A program made the translations under genes and the position numbers. This document shows, in pieces, positions 1 to 11,285 of a stretch of 64,000 nt of DNA. The stretch's first letter is position 1. Every line of letters starts with the position of its first letter. This DNA is from Apostichopus japonicus (lineage: Eukaryota > Echinodermata > Holothuroidea > Aspidochirotida > Stichopodidae), in contig NC_092565.1 in NCBI RefSeq assembly GCF_037975245.1, positions 12,856,499 through 12,920,498 of the forward strand. The letters run 5' to 3'. Under the pieces are notes generated by a model. It was not told where the DNA came from, did not search any database, and was given only the letters and a program-made list of their open reading frames with translations.

Positions 1-565
1 TACTTTATAAAATAAACAGTAGAATTCACCCTAATCTAATCAAATGAAATAGCCCCACTGCTATTGTGACAAAACAGCAGCAACAACTTTAGTTTAGACA
101 ACAACAAAACTTATTTTGACAACGAAATAAGTTTGCCCTTTTCGCGTTTCGTACTCCACAGTATTAATTGCTATGATTTCTAATTAACAGTGACAATAAT
201 GTCATGTCCCGCATGAAATGTCTTTGATGTTTCACAATTTTTTTTCAAGATTTCTGTCATTTGTGTTTCATATTTGTGTATACCACAGCTGGGTGCAAAC
301 TGACTATATTTTTTCAGATTTAATTCAGCGATAAGCCTGGTTTTTGTCTTGTAGAGAGTGTCCTATACGTTGAGTTGCTTTAGTATGAAGGTGTAATGTA
401 TCTAAACAGACGCATAAAGGATATTTTGTGGTAAAGAGACTTGAATATCATTTAATTTGTTCACAGAATTCTGTGTTTTATTTTCCTTGGTATTAGTAAA
501 TGTGACATGCGTTTTTGGTTTCTGCAAAGGAACAATAAACCTCTGTAAATATGTTTATAATCCAG
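1..565. other. intron or upstream DNA; copy of a repeat end at 55-160
   Basis: No coding exon is seen. Positions 55-160 match the right end of the foldback-like element at 61.2-62.25 kb: shared text includes TTTAGTTTAGACA, GACAACGAAATAAG and GCCCTTTTCGCG. A second copy of that element therefore ends, or is truncated, near the left edge of the window. Confidence 0.55.
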
Positions 566-2056
566 GATCTTCAGGAGCTCAGTGCCAGTCCAAGGGTTGT
601 TGACATCACTCATCGCAAACCTGGAACCATACCAGTCCTGGACAAGGCACTCCCCATGCACCAACTAGTAGAACGGACCAGCAGGCTCATATCACTTCAG
701 CAGACCCTAGCCGAGGTGAGCAGGCTAGAGTTTACTTCTCACTTGGATATAAAATACACCCTATTGCTTTCTCCTGGAATGTTATTCTATCCCTTAAAAT
801 AATTTTAGTATTAGAAAATAATGTGTTAAGGTGAGGATGGTGTGTGTCCAATTGATAACTGAAATGCAATCACAGCTTGGTTTGGAGTAACTTGAGGAGG
901 GTGCATGGCAATGCTGAAAGCAACATGCCTAACTTCAGACAAAGATATGTCCGCTCAAAGGATCAGGGAAGCTGAAATGATTGTTAACAAACTGAAGCTT
1001 AAAACCTATAACCCACACAGATGTATATTTGCAGTGCTATGGCACTCTTCTCACCCAATTGCATTTCAAAATCTATGAAAACCTTTAGAGGTCTTCCAAG
1101 TTTCAAACCTGGCTTCTTTTCTTGATATCAAACTGGGTTGATGAAAAAGGTCTGAGTGATTTTAATTTCTCTGTAACAAGCTAGCTTTAAGTGAGTGATT
1201 TCATTTTCATAAGTAAACAAATTGTCTAACAATGCTGATGTACTGACAAAGGATATCTAAGAGATCACTAAGGTGATCATATCATGATCAGTTTAAAGTC
1301 ACTTTGAGTATTCTTATGAGCTGTTCTGTGTAAAATTAGCCTTTCTTGTATTTTATTTGTTCCAAGACTGACGGTATGTTTTCAATCAGTTCTGTAGTTT
1401 TACCCTGCCTATGTCAGTACCAAAGCCAGATAAATTTTATTTTAAATGCTTAGATTCCAACTTTAGACCTAACAAGGAGGCATTTCAAACCCCATCTCTA
1501 CAATCTTCCACTTCACAGGTTCAGCTACAAACAGAGAAACTGGTGACTCGTCAGAGACCAGGCGCTCAGACGAAAGGAGATTTCTCAAAGTTTATATCTT
1601 CAGAATTTGCTAAGGTAAAATTTCATTGATTAAACATTGCAATTTTTGCAGAATATTTTTGCAAAAAAAAAAGGGAAGCTTTTCATTCAAGAGCAGTTTC
1701 TAAAATAATTTAAAAAAAATACCAAGTGGGTCATTAATGTTGTAGGATGTCAGATTGATTTGTATGGAAACAGTTCAGCTTTGCTATTATGTTTTTTGTG
1801 ATTTATAGCCTCATTATGCATTCAATCTCCATGGTTTCCGAACAATATCTTTTTCAGTAATATCGTGTAAGTAAATGATCGCACCATTATGGCAATGTAT
1901 TTTGTTTTGGTTTGGTAAAAATTTGGCTCAAAATTCAAACAAAACATTGCTTTCACATGAAAATAATGCCATCATAACATTACTCAGATGCATGCACGGA
2001 TATGGGCTGATGTCTTGACTTTTGCATTCAAAGAGTACATTAACTATATATACTGG

Positions 2057-2095
<39 letters not shown>

Positions 2096-2637
2096 TACAC
2101 AGGCAACTTATGTAACATCTTGAGAGCAGAGCAATCTGATTGAAGGACACATTTTCTCAAATACTGTACCTTATAGTCATTAAAGTGTACCAATCTGTTT
2201 TAAATAGGTTCTCAATAGCCTCATTACCACACATGCACAGGGACACAGTGTGGTAGTTAAATGTTTACATATGCCTGATTGCTGGTACATCATCATGACT
2301 TTGTGATTATTTACTACGCAGTAATGCTAAAAAAAGTGAATAGTCAGGGATCGTTTAGTTTGTGCTCGTAAGGTAATGTTGCATAATGGAGCTTTAATGG
2401 AATTACATAATTGATATTAATGTGATTATCATATCTGGATGATATGTTGACATGTATCCTGGAATACTTATAAAGTTATTTATCCAATTTATTTCACAGG
2501 TTCGAGATGAGAAGTCATCTCCTCCTTGTATTGGTCGTATCACCATGCCAACCGGGAAAGGTCAAGAGGCCTGTCATATAGCAGTGAAGCTTAGCCAACC
2601 ACAATTAAGAAACCTGCATGCTAAACTAATACAATAA
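566..2637 (+). CDS. 3' end of an unidentified multi-exon gene (last three exons)
   Basis: I do not recognise this protein. Three exons join in phase 0: 566-715, 1519-1614 and 2500-2637, the last ending in TAA at 2635-2637. Each has a pyrimidine-rich AG acceptor, and the first two have GTGAGC and GTAAAA donors. They give 127 residues of the C-terminus; the 5' part lies left of the window or upstream of 566. The first exon begins DLQELSASPRVVDI. Its end and the start of the second exon (QLVERTSRL to LQTEKLVTR) look helical, perhaps coiled-coil. The final exon carries IGRITMPTGKGQEACHIAV and ends RNLHAKLIQ. There is no signal peptide, transmembrane segment or catalytic motif. The exon chain is supported by frame and splice sites alone, so the function is open. 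Confidence 0.6.
2058..2091. repeat. (TA)n microsatellite
   Basis: About 17 uninterrupted TA dinucleotides in the last visible intron of the left-edge gene. Confidence 0.9.
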
Positions 2638-4018
2638 CACTGTTGCACTGTCTTTAATATGCTGAATAGTGGCAATATTACTTTTTTTTCATTCTTGCAA
2701 GCTTTCTTGAATCTTGTCTTCATAGCAGTATCAAGTGAAGCTAATGGGACTCTCAGAGGGCGCTTACGCATTGGTCACAATGCCTGTGAAGTTTATAGAT
2801 TGTGTGAAAGCGCTAACAGGCATGTGAACCCGCTGAATGGACTAGTTCCACTTGTGCAGTGTGGTCAAAAGAAAAAAGTGACTAGAAAACTCCAAGCAAG
2901 TTTCCTAAAAGTAGTTTGACTCGAAACTTCAAAAAATATCTCGTCTGCAATTATTACAAACAAAACTGTATAGTACCAATAGAAACTCATGCTACTTTTC
3001 GGGGGACTAGATAGGACCAACATGGTAGACATCATTTGGGCTTGAGTTGAGAGAACAAGAAACGAGTGTATTATTTAATTTGCTTTTATTCATTGTTAAT
3101 TTACTGCATATTAGGAAATGGATGTTCTTTATCATAATTTATCTATCTCTATCTGGCGTGTTAATTCGTTGTTTGTTAATGTCAAATGTATGCGGCTTGT
3201 TTCATATGTATGTAAAAACTAGTGTAACAACACACTTATTTATACCCTTCCAAAGGACATAAACAGCAAGATTATCCATGTGCTATAGTGAACATTGCAA
3301 CAATTAACTTAAGTTATTAAAGGAATATTTGAAAGATGTTCATAATAAGATCAACGTCACCAAAAGATTGAGAATTAATTTGAACCGCTCTGGTTTACTT
3401 CACAATGTTCAGTGAAGAGACAATACTGATTACTCTTTTATTAGTATTCTTCACAGACAGGGTTTTGAATGAGCCAATCAAGTCGTTTGTTTACTGCTAT
3501 ACTCTATGTGTAAACATGACAGTTTCATAAGGGATAAAATTGCAACCTCCATGTCATTTTCGTTGATTGATATTGATTATTATTGATATTGATTATTGTA
3601 AAGTCCAGAAGTTATTTAGATAACCTGACATTTACCAAAGCATATACATGGTTGTGGCATGACAGATTCAATTTTGTCCAGACAATCCAAATTTCTAGGA
3701 CATTTCTAGGACGTCTGTGGCTGGGTCCTGCTTAAGAAAAAAAAATTCCTAGCCATTAAAGTTTAGCAACATTCAGACCATTTACACAGATATATGTAGT
3801 AAGCTTTTTGTTAGAGAAGTTGGTGCAATCTGTCAGTAATATGAAAAACTTGAAAAGTTTTATTTTATAGAAGGGTTACAGCTTAACTTAAGGTAGAATA
3901 ATCATTTATTGCTGAGTTATTATATCTTGGCTCCTTACTTTGAGTTGCAGGAATTTGATTAAACGCTGGTATATCGTGTTTTAGTATTTAAATGTAGTCT
4001 TATGCTGTCAGACTGTGT
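2638..4018. other. 3' flank and intergenic DNA
   Basis: The 3' UTR of the left-edge gene and AT-rich flank. I see no convincing exon, RNA gene or clear repeat. The open frame at 2659-2919 has no family resemblance and no splice support. Confidence 0.5.
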
Positions 4019-4402
4019 CATAGGCGTAGGAGCCCAATTTCATTTGGGGGGGCTGTAACGACTTGCCCGAAAAATATAACCAAAATTGTTCGCGCATTCC
4101 GCACACGTTCAATATCTGAAAGTGCATATCATATAGGCATGCATCGGTTTATTACATCGCATGCCAATTACATACAATCATATGCTATGTTATTACCCTT
4201 CCATATTGGTTATAACTTTTGGGGAAGTTGTTACAATAATAATAATATAAGTTTAACATTGAAAAACACATTGCAATTTATTTTTCTTTCAGTAGGTGCC
4301 CGAAAAATTCTCAGCATATTGCCCGAATTTTCACAAAAATATTTGGTTGGGGGTCTGCAGTGACCCCAGCCCCACAGCCCCTCCCCCCCTCCTACGCCTA
4401 TG
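4019..4402. mobile_element. 384-bp MITE-like element, CATAGGCG family, copy 1
   Basis: Begins CATAGGCGTAGGAG and ends with its exact reverse complement CTCCTACGCCTATG, a 14-bp perfect terminal inverted repeat. CTGTGT lies directly outside both ends (4013-4018 and 4403-4408), possibly a remnant of the target duplication. The interior includes CTGTAACGACTTGCCCGAAA, shared with copies at 13764-14136 and 17692-17975. No transposase is encoded, so it is non-autonomous. The intact 8-bp duplication around copy 2 points to hAT-type insertion. Confidence 0.8.
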
Positions 4403-4860
4403 CTGTGTGTGCTTATATAACTTTAAAAAATCTTGGGTGAAATAGATATTGGAGTAACACAATTATGTATTTCATTGTCTTTTTTCTTTAAGTACCGAAT
4501 GAAATGGATAATTTCTTAGATTTTGCATTGACACATACTGAAACCATTTAGTATATAAAGTATTGAGAATACCCCACCAATTCTTATTATCATTGCATTA
4601 AAGGCAAAGATAACTTACCCATCTCCTTTAACCTTTATGTTAGAGAGATGCAGGTGATTAATTAGTCTGTTATGTTGTATATGTGGTCTATGTTGTATTT
4701 GTTGTCAATGTTGTATGTTGTTAAATGATGTATATAGAAAAAAAATCAACTATTGATCATAGCTGCAAAACTACCATTTTTAGTTTCGATGATAATCGTA
4801 ACCTATGCATTCATGCAGGCGGAGAGTGTTCTGTGTGTGTGTGTTTGATCTGTGTGTGAT
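4403..4860. other. intergenic DNA
   Basis: AT-rich, with short TGTTGTAT-type runs near 4670-4730. No gene or recognised RNA is seen. Confidence 0.4.
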
Positions 4861-4863
4861 ACC

Positions 4864-5440
4864 GCTTGTAAACACGATATCTCAAGAAGGGAAGCTTGGA
4901 CCAATCTTATATTTGGTGTATATGAGTACCAAATTGAGTAGAAGAACCCTATTGTTTTGTGGGGAGGTCAGAGGTCATTTAGAGCCAACAGGGGCCAAAT
5001 AGTGAAAACCTTGTAAACATGATATCTTAACGAGGTAAGCTTGGATCAATCTCATATTTCGTGAGTAGATAGACCACATTTAGGAGCAAAAGCCTATAGT
5101 TTTTTTTTTTTGTAGAGGTCAATGTCATTTGGGGTCACCAGGGGTCAAATTGTGTAAACCTTGTAAACACGATATCACAAGGACAGCTTGGATCAATCTC
5201 GTATTTCGTGTAAAGGGGTACCACATTAAGTTCAAGATCCCTATTGTTTTGGTGGAGGTCCAAGTCCATTTGGGGTCACTAGATGTCAAATTGTGAAAAC
5301 TTTGTAAACTCCATAACTCAAGAAGGGAAGGTTGGACTAACATTATATTTAGTATGTAGTTGGTACACGTTCAGTGCAAGATTTTATTGAGGTCAAAGGT
5401 CATTTGGAGTCACCAGACGCCAAATTGTGGAAACTTTCTT
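4864..5440. repeat. ~145-bp tandem repeat, four diverged units
   Basis: The phrase AAACACGATATCTCA and its variants recur at about 4870, 5014, 5164 and 5305, a spacing of 141-150 bp. Each unit continues through a CTTGGA-CAATCT segment, a CCCTATTGTTTTG segment and an AGGTCAAAGGTCATTTGG-type segment. Related single units occur near 10680-10800 and, more weakly, near 43795-43870, so the unit also disperses. Confidence 0.75.
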
Positions 5441-6540
5441 TTATAAGCTACCGTATCTCCCACCAACCAGCCTATCAGATAACATGTGCGTTACGCCTCA
5501 CACGAATAGGAGGCTATTGGAAATGAGTTTATGGGCATCCGTAGAATCTAAAACTGAAAATTCGAACAAAATTGCATTTATTCAACGCGTCTCTCGAAGG
5601 CTTACTTTGCGTGCAAAAAACAGTCTCTTTGTAGTACAGCGGTTCTATTGGACGTTTTCCGTCGTATTTATTTCAGGTTGGATGTAGTTTCGATGTGACC
5701 AGGCAGCTTTTATGAATTTTTTTTTACTATGACCAGTGCGAAATAATTGTGTAAAATGGTCTTAGTTGTCAGTGAGTTCACGAGCTATTTTCTGGATCTG
5801 CTGTTGATCTCAATTTGAGTAGTTTCTTCCAGCAGTTTCAGCATAGATAGTCCTTAAAAGTAACGTTCGACTTTCGTCACGTTTATGATTATTGGACAAC
5901 TTGAACAAACCTGGCTAGGCCTGTGAGCAAGTTTATGTTGTCTAGGCCAGCAACGGTTGGCAAGAATAGGGTTCTTTAACACAACAACGTGAAGCATACC
6001 AGTCAGAATACCAAAACACTTAAAGGCATTGAAGACTCGCCCCAAACCGCGTGCCGCGCACTGAAAAAGTTAACTTTCCGTTACTTGCAAGTGAAGTTTT
6101 TCTCTTGTCGCTACAAAATGCAGACAGTATCTTTAGCTGGACCTGAGATGTCCAAACTGTATCGTTAGTACACCGTGCTGTGGGTATTGACCGCAGCTGT
6201 TTTTACTGAGGTACACTAGTGTCTAATTACCGACGGTAGCAAGCTGTGTGTGCATTTTCTGGGATCGATGGTGGTGTGTAACACTTCTGTTACACCTCAT
6301 TCGAAACTAGGTCAGATTACCGGCACTAGACGTTTCTTTTTGCGCGAGTCTTCACACCCTTTAAGTGCTGTTTAACTGTAAGAGTAAACACCTCGTATAA
6401 GGTGAAAACCCAAGAAGGTGAAATCTTAATATTCTGCCTTTCCTCCTTCCAATCTCCACCAGAGATATCATTTTGATTTTTCTGCTCTTTTCCTCCTTCC
6501 ATTCACTCCTTGAATATCACCCTCCGTTCCATTTTGAAGA
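5441..6540. other. intergenic DNA
   Basis: No supported exon. Short open frames on both strands overlap and lack splice or family support. Confidence 0.4.
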
Positions 6541-6651
6541 AAAACTTACGATTAAAACATTGAACACTTCTATCGCTTAGCATGCAACTTCCAAGGAACA
6601 ACACAAAACCGGAAAACATTTATGAATAACAAAGTGATGATTTGACTGCTT

Positions 6652-6896
6652 TGAAATCACTTATCACTGGCAAGATGCGTCGAGCACCCTCTTTCAACAC
6701 TTCTATCGCTCAGTTTGCAACTTCAGAGGAACAATAGAAAACCAAAATACTTTTAGGGACAACAAAAGGTTTGATAACCTTTGTTCGTCGTAAAAGTTTT
6801 TCGGTTTTCTATTGTTCCTCTAAAGTTGCAAACTGAGCGAAAAGAAGTTTTTAAAGAGGGCGCTCGACGCATCTTGCCAGTGATCCGTGATTTCAA
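6652..6896. repeat. long imperfect inverted repeat (hairpin) with ~7-nt loop
   Basis: Left arm ~6652-6769, loop about 6770-6777, right arm ~6778-6896. Matching pairs include GGCAAGATGCGTCGAG (left) with CTCGACGCATCTTGCC (right) and GGAACAATAGAAAACC with GGTTTTCTATTGTTCC. The stem is about 115 bp with scattered mismatches. A direct partial copy of the left arm lies at about 6550-6660. It could be a foldback MITE or, if transcribed, a long double-stranded RNA precursor. The two overlapping open frames here are products of the symmetry. Confidence 0.8.
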
Positions 6897-7021
6897 AGTT
6901 TTACAAGGATTTGATAAAACGCCCAGTGACAGCTTTGACCAAGTTTCCATTTCCCCGGAAATCTGAAAAACCGATTATTTTCACTTTTAGCCTCTGAACC
7001 GATCGTAAATTATATTTGCTT

Positions 7022-7980
7022 CAATTTCCTCCATCCATTCTGAGGTTGAAATATTAGAAACGAGCATATTTTCTTAACAGTTACTGTGGCACAGTGGTTA
7101 GTGCTCTGGACTGAGATAGTTGGGCAAACACTTTGTCATGAGTTCAAGCCCATGCCAGAGACATTCATTTTAATTTTCTGTTCTTTTCCTTCTTCCATTC
7201 TGAGGTTGAAATATTAGAAACGAGCATTATTTCTTAACAGTTACTGTGGCACAATGGTTAGTGCTCTGGACTGAGAGAGTTGGGCAAACACTTTGTCATG
7301 AGTTCAAGCCCATGCCAGAGACGTTCATTTTAATTTTCTGTTCTTTTCCTCCTTCCATTCTGAGGTCGATATATTAGAAACGAGCATTATTTCTTAACAG
7401 TTACTGTGGCGCAGTGGTTAGTGCTCTGGACTGAAAAAGTTGGGCAAACACTTTGTCATGAGTTCAAGCCCATGCCAGAGACATTCATTTTAATTTTCTG
7501 TTCTTTTCCTTCTTCCATTCTGAGGTTGATATATTAGAAACGAGCATTATTTCTTAACAGTTACTATGGCACAGTGGTTAGTGCTCTGGACTGAGAGAGT
7601 TGGGCAAACACTTTGTCATGAGTTCAAGCCCATGCCAGAGACATTCATTTTAATTTTCTGTTCTTTTCCTTCTTCCATTCTGAGGTTGAAATATTAGAAA
7701 CGAACATTATTTCTTAACAGTTACTGTGGCACAATGGTTAGTGCTCTGGACTGAGAGAGTTGGGCAAACACTTTGTCATGAGTTCAAGCCCATGCCAGAG
7801 ACATGCATTTTAATTTTCTGCTCTTTTCCTCCTTCCATTCTGAGGTTGATATATTAGGAACGAGCATTATTTCTTAACAGTTACTGTGGCGCAGTGGTTA
7901 GTGCTCTGGACTGAGAGATTTGGACAAACACACTGTCATGAGTTCAAGCCCCCACCAGAGCCTTTTAATTTTCTGTTCTT
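7022..7980 (+). repeat. six tandem 160-bp units, each with a tRNA-like pol III promoter
   Basis: The segment TTACTGTGGC (one copy TTACTATGGC) starts at 7081, 7241, 7401, 7561, 7721 and 7881, exactly 160 bp apart. Every unit has an A-box-like GTGGCGCAGTGGTTAGTGC (GCGC or GCAC variants) and, about 55 bp on, a B-box-like GAGTTCAAGCCC. T-rich text follows, including TTTTAATTTTC, which could terminate pol III. The spacing and boxes are those of a tRNA-derived SINE head, but I could not fold a full cloverleaf with a paired acceptor stem, so this is called a repeat rather than tRNA genes. Confidence 0.85.
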
Positions 7981-8019
7981 TGGGACAAGCGGAAGTATAA
8001 AGGTAAGAAACGAAGTTTA

Positions 8020-8110
8020 TTTTCTTGGGAACCAAAATGGTGTAATTGGTAGTTCCGTCTGTGATGCTACTGATCAGCAGGGTTCAATCCCTGGGTGGGT
8101 TAGTGGATTC
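8020..8110 (+). repeat. tRNA-like module (SINE head)
   Basis: An A-box-like ATGGTGTAATTGGTAGTTCC is followed at tRNA-like distance by the B-box-like GGGTTCAATCCCTGGG. It directly follows the 160-bp array and precedes a minisatellite. It is probably a separate tRNA-derived retroelement head; acceptor-stem pairing is not convincing. Confidence 0.5.
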
Positions 8111-8154
8111 TGTAAAAGGAGTTCGCTGGCAATCCGAAGTGGCCTATGCGAGTT

Positions 8155-8365
8155 GCGTGGCCCCCTCCCCCTGACAAGGTTCCAAGCAGCCAAAGGGAGA
8201 TGCGCGGCCCCCTCCCCTGACAAGGTTCCAAAGCGGCCAAAGTATGATGGCTACTACCTCTCCCCCTGACAAGGTTCCCAAGCGGGTGAAGCGAGTTGGC
8301 TACTACCCCTCTCCCTGACAAGGTTCAGCGGAGAGGTCTCCCCTCTTCCTGACAAGGTTCAGTGA
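8155..8365 (+). repeat. ~48-bp minisatellite
   Basis: CCCTGACAAGGTTC recurs five times, with GACAAGGT at about 8172, 8218, 8268, 8317 and 8351. The intervening text is variations of CCAAGCGGCCAAAG and CCCCTCTCC. Open frames across it come from the repeat. Confidence 0.75.
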
Positions 8366-8435
8366 AGAGAAAGTTTTGAAAAAACCCAAGTCCAAACAAC
8401 TGGATCTTTAAGTATTTGAAAAGCTTCAAACTCCA

Positions 8436-8570
8436 TGGTCCCACCTCATGGTCTAGTGGTACAGAAAAATTTTGGCAACCTAAGATCCCCAGTTCAATCC
8501 CAACTACTGCTGGTCTTTTACAAACACAAAATAAAAGCACACACACACATACACACGCACACACAAAACA
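8436..8570 (+). mobile_element. tRNA-derived SINE-like fragment with CA-rich tail
   Basis: An A-box-like CTCATGGTCTAGTGGTACAG and a B-box-like CCAGTTCAATCCCAAC lie about 45 bp apart, followed by an ACACACAC-rich tail at about 8538-8567. This is the third distinct tRNA-like module within 1.5 kb. Confidence 0.5.
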
Positions 8571-11285
8571 ATGAAAAATTGCATCACAAAAATGCATCCA
8601 CTCATATTGCTTCTATTTAGACAAACCAGACTAATTCATTTAGTACTTTTACACCATTTCTTCAAAAATTTTGCTAGAGAAGAATAACATTCGCTTCAAA
8701 TATGTTTTACTGGTAAATGGATAATATAACATAGGTCAATCTTTTCCATGCCAAATCGGTTCATGGGAGGATTTTTTTCTTCACCCGGCCTAGTTAACAT
8801 CCTTGAACAACCTGTCCCAAATCAAGTTGTCCCAATCAATAAATGCTAAAAGTAGACAACCAAGTAAAGAACAGTCAGTGAACTACCATTGACAGTTTTA
8901 AGCAAACGACAGCATAATAACTTCTTAGCACAGTATTATACAGTTAACTGCACACTTTTGAACATTTTGGAACAAATGGGAGCTTTTTTTGAGGGACTGA
9001 CTTTAAGGATTTACTTGTAAGAAATATTTACTCACCATTGTGCCTACAATTTAACAACACAAATGATGTTACAGCAATACAGATTCATTTTTATGTATGA
9101 TTCTAGACATACCTGTTGCACATCCAACTTAAAGGACCCTAGAATTAAATGTTTGCAGATAATATCAATATTATTGTGTCAAAAACACACAACCCTCTGG
9201 CAAGGAAAACAGTGAACATACAGCAACCTGTGGGCTATCTAAACCAGAAATGCAAACATTGCATGGTGGTTCTTGATGGTATTATTAAATACATCTCTTA
9301 TGAAACTAACACATCTAAACGGATACAAGCTCTCCACAGATTAAATGTTCATTGAGTTTCACTGACTTGAACAGTGGTGATAATGTTGCACTTCAACTGA
9401 TATTTGTCAGATTACAGACACTATGAATGAATAACCATTCTACACTGTTGCTTGTCTTGACTCTGTAATCTAGCAAATAAAACCCAATAAGTAGCATCAT
9501 TAACCTTCTCTTTGAAGCAGAACACTTTCAAAGCTTTTCAGCTTAGCTCTGCTTTGAACTGAAATTTCTCTGGCCTCCTCTTCCCCTTTCTCGTTACTTA
9601 CATTATAATGAAGTCTTGACCAATACTGACCTCAAGTGATCAGCATGGTTCTTGCATTAATATGGACCTACCTATCAAGTATAAAGTTCATCCAAGTCCC
9701 CCCCCCCCCTTTTTTGTTGTTATTGAAGAATTTCAAGTGACCTATGCTGACCTCCACCAATTTATAAGCATTAATGTGCAGACCAAAGGGATCTGCATAC
9801 CATTTATCAAGTTTGTACTAAGCTTAACGAGTCAGAATACCAATACAGTTAAGATGGCAAAACATCTGCTTAATTATTTTCCTCCTGGCTATCAGTCATA
9901 ATTCGCAAAGTATAGAACAATTTAAGGAGTTTTGAGACAAGTTTGTTGTTGTTGCTGCTAGGATTTTTGGAAGATAGATGCTCTTACAACCTCAGTGTTT
10001 CATTGCGTAAAATATCGCTTTGATTTAGGCAGTTTAATGGAATAATAGCGATATGTTTTCGCGCATCAATCTGCAGCTAAAAGACAAGACAAATAATTGG
10101 GAAAATGTACGCAGTCTCTCTAATCGAGCAGCAGTTCAAAGTAGCAGTGGGGTACTGTATAGGCTTAGGACTCACACAGTTACACACTCACACCTAGTTA
10201 CTGTATAGTACATGCCTAGTAAAATAGAGGAGCCTTATGTAACAGAAGCCAAGCTATCTTCGTAGGTATTTTACAGACTTTGTAGGACAATTTTTAATTG
10301 TTTGAGTCACTGTAGTGGGCCTAGCTGCTTATTTATGATTCTGCGTCATGTTTTACTTTGTTCATACTTTTGGTGGAAAAAGGTTAAATTTCATATTGCC
10401 CAAAAACATAATTTTCCAATGTGCAATTACGTAGCACAGATTGCATCTTTTTTCACAGAAAGTATTGATGTTGTAGATATGTACTATGGAGACTAGAACA
10501 GCAATCATAGGCCTAGTGGCGAGTGGAATTTGACGAGTAGATTTTTAGTCACGGTCGCCAAATAGCGAGTACTTTTAAAAATATTTTTCGAGGCCTGAAA
10601 ACCGCTAAGATATGATTTCTCATGGTAGAAATCATGGATACTTTTCATACATGGTATATGGAGTTGCCATATTGAGTACAAGAATCTGTCGCTCGTGAGG
10701 TCAAATCTCATTTGAGGTCACCATAGGTCAAACTCGAAAACCCTTTACATGATATCTAACGTTGGGGATCTTGGATACTTCTCATACTTATTTTTGGTGG
10801 AGGTGTGTATTGCCACGTACAGTATACTGACCTGTGTTTATCATGTAATTGTGTAATTGTACATCAAAATAGTGGTTCGGATCATTTATATTGTAACAGC
10901 TACTTCTGGTTAACAAGCAGAAGTGTAGTGCATTGAAGTCATCGAAACCTCAATGCATTTTGCATTCTGGTTCTATATTTAGTTGTTTTTTTCAGTACAA
11001 ACACTACTATAAAATACATTTAAAATTACTTCCTTTCATATACAAAGCAATGTTACAACTTTCGTTATGTCAATTTAAATTTTCAGACAGTATTGGTAGT
11101 GTGATTATATGATACATCTTCCTAACCATCTGTGTCAAATATCTTCTGTAATAGTATGCAAAACATATTAGTTCTGGACCTTTATACACCCACCCACCCC
11201 ATCTTCTCATGACCTGGACTCACCCTACTGTACCTAATTACCCCAACCACTTAACCAGTCAACTCATGGTTGATGCCTGACATTG
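8571..11285. other. intergenic DNA between the repeat cluster and subtilase A
   Basis: No supported gene. A weak reverse-transcriptase-like phrase (FADNINIIVSKTHNP) near 9150-9210 may be an old LINE relic. A single diverged unit of the 4.9-5.4 kb tandem repeat lies at about 10680-10800. The 3' UTR of subtilase A must begin below 11286; I found no clear polyadenylation signal. Confidence 0.4.

Noticed and set aside
2659-2919. 86-residue plus-strand ORF after the left-edge gene
   Set aside because: Lies beyond the TAA stop, with no splice or family support.
7022-7980. Six functional tRNA genes
   Set aside because: A and B boxes are present, but I could not pair an acceptor stem or a normal anticodon arm; better explained as SINE-derived repeats.
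7886-8269. 127-residue plus-strand ORF
   Set aside because: Spans the last tRNA-like unit, a second tRNA-like module and a minisatellite; no protein family.
9149-9355. ORF with FADNINIIVSKTHNP, resembling a reverse-transcriptase active-site region
   Set aside because: Too short and the rest does not follow a LINE alignment; kept only as a possible relic.
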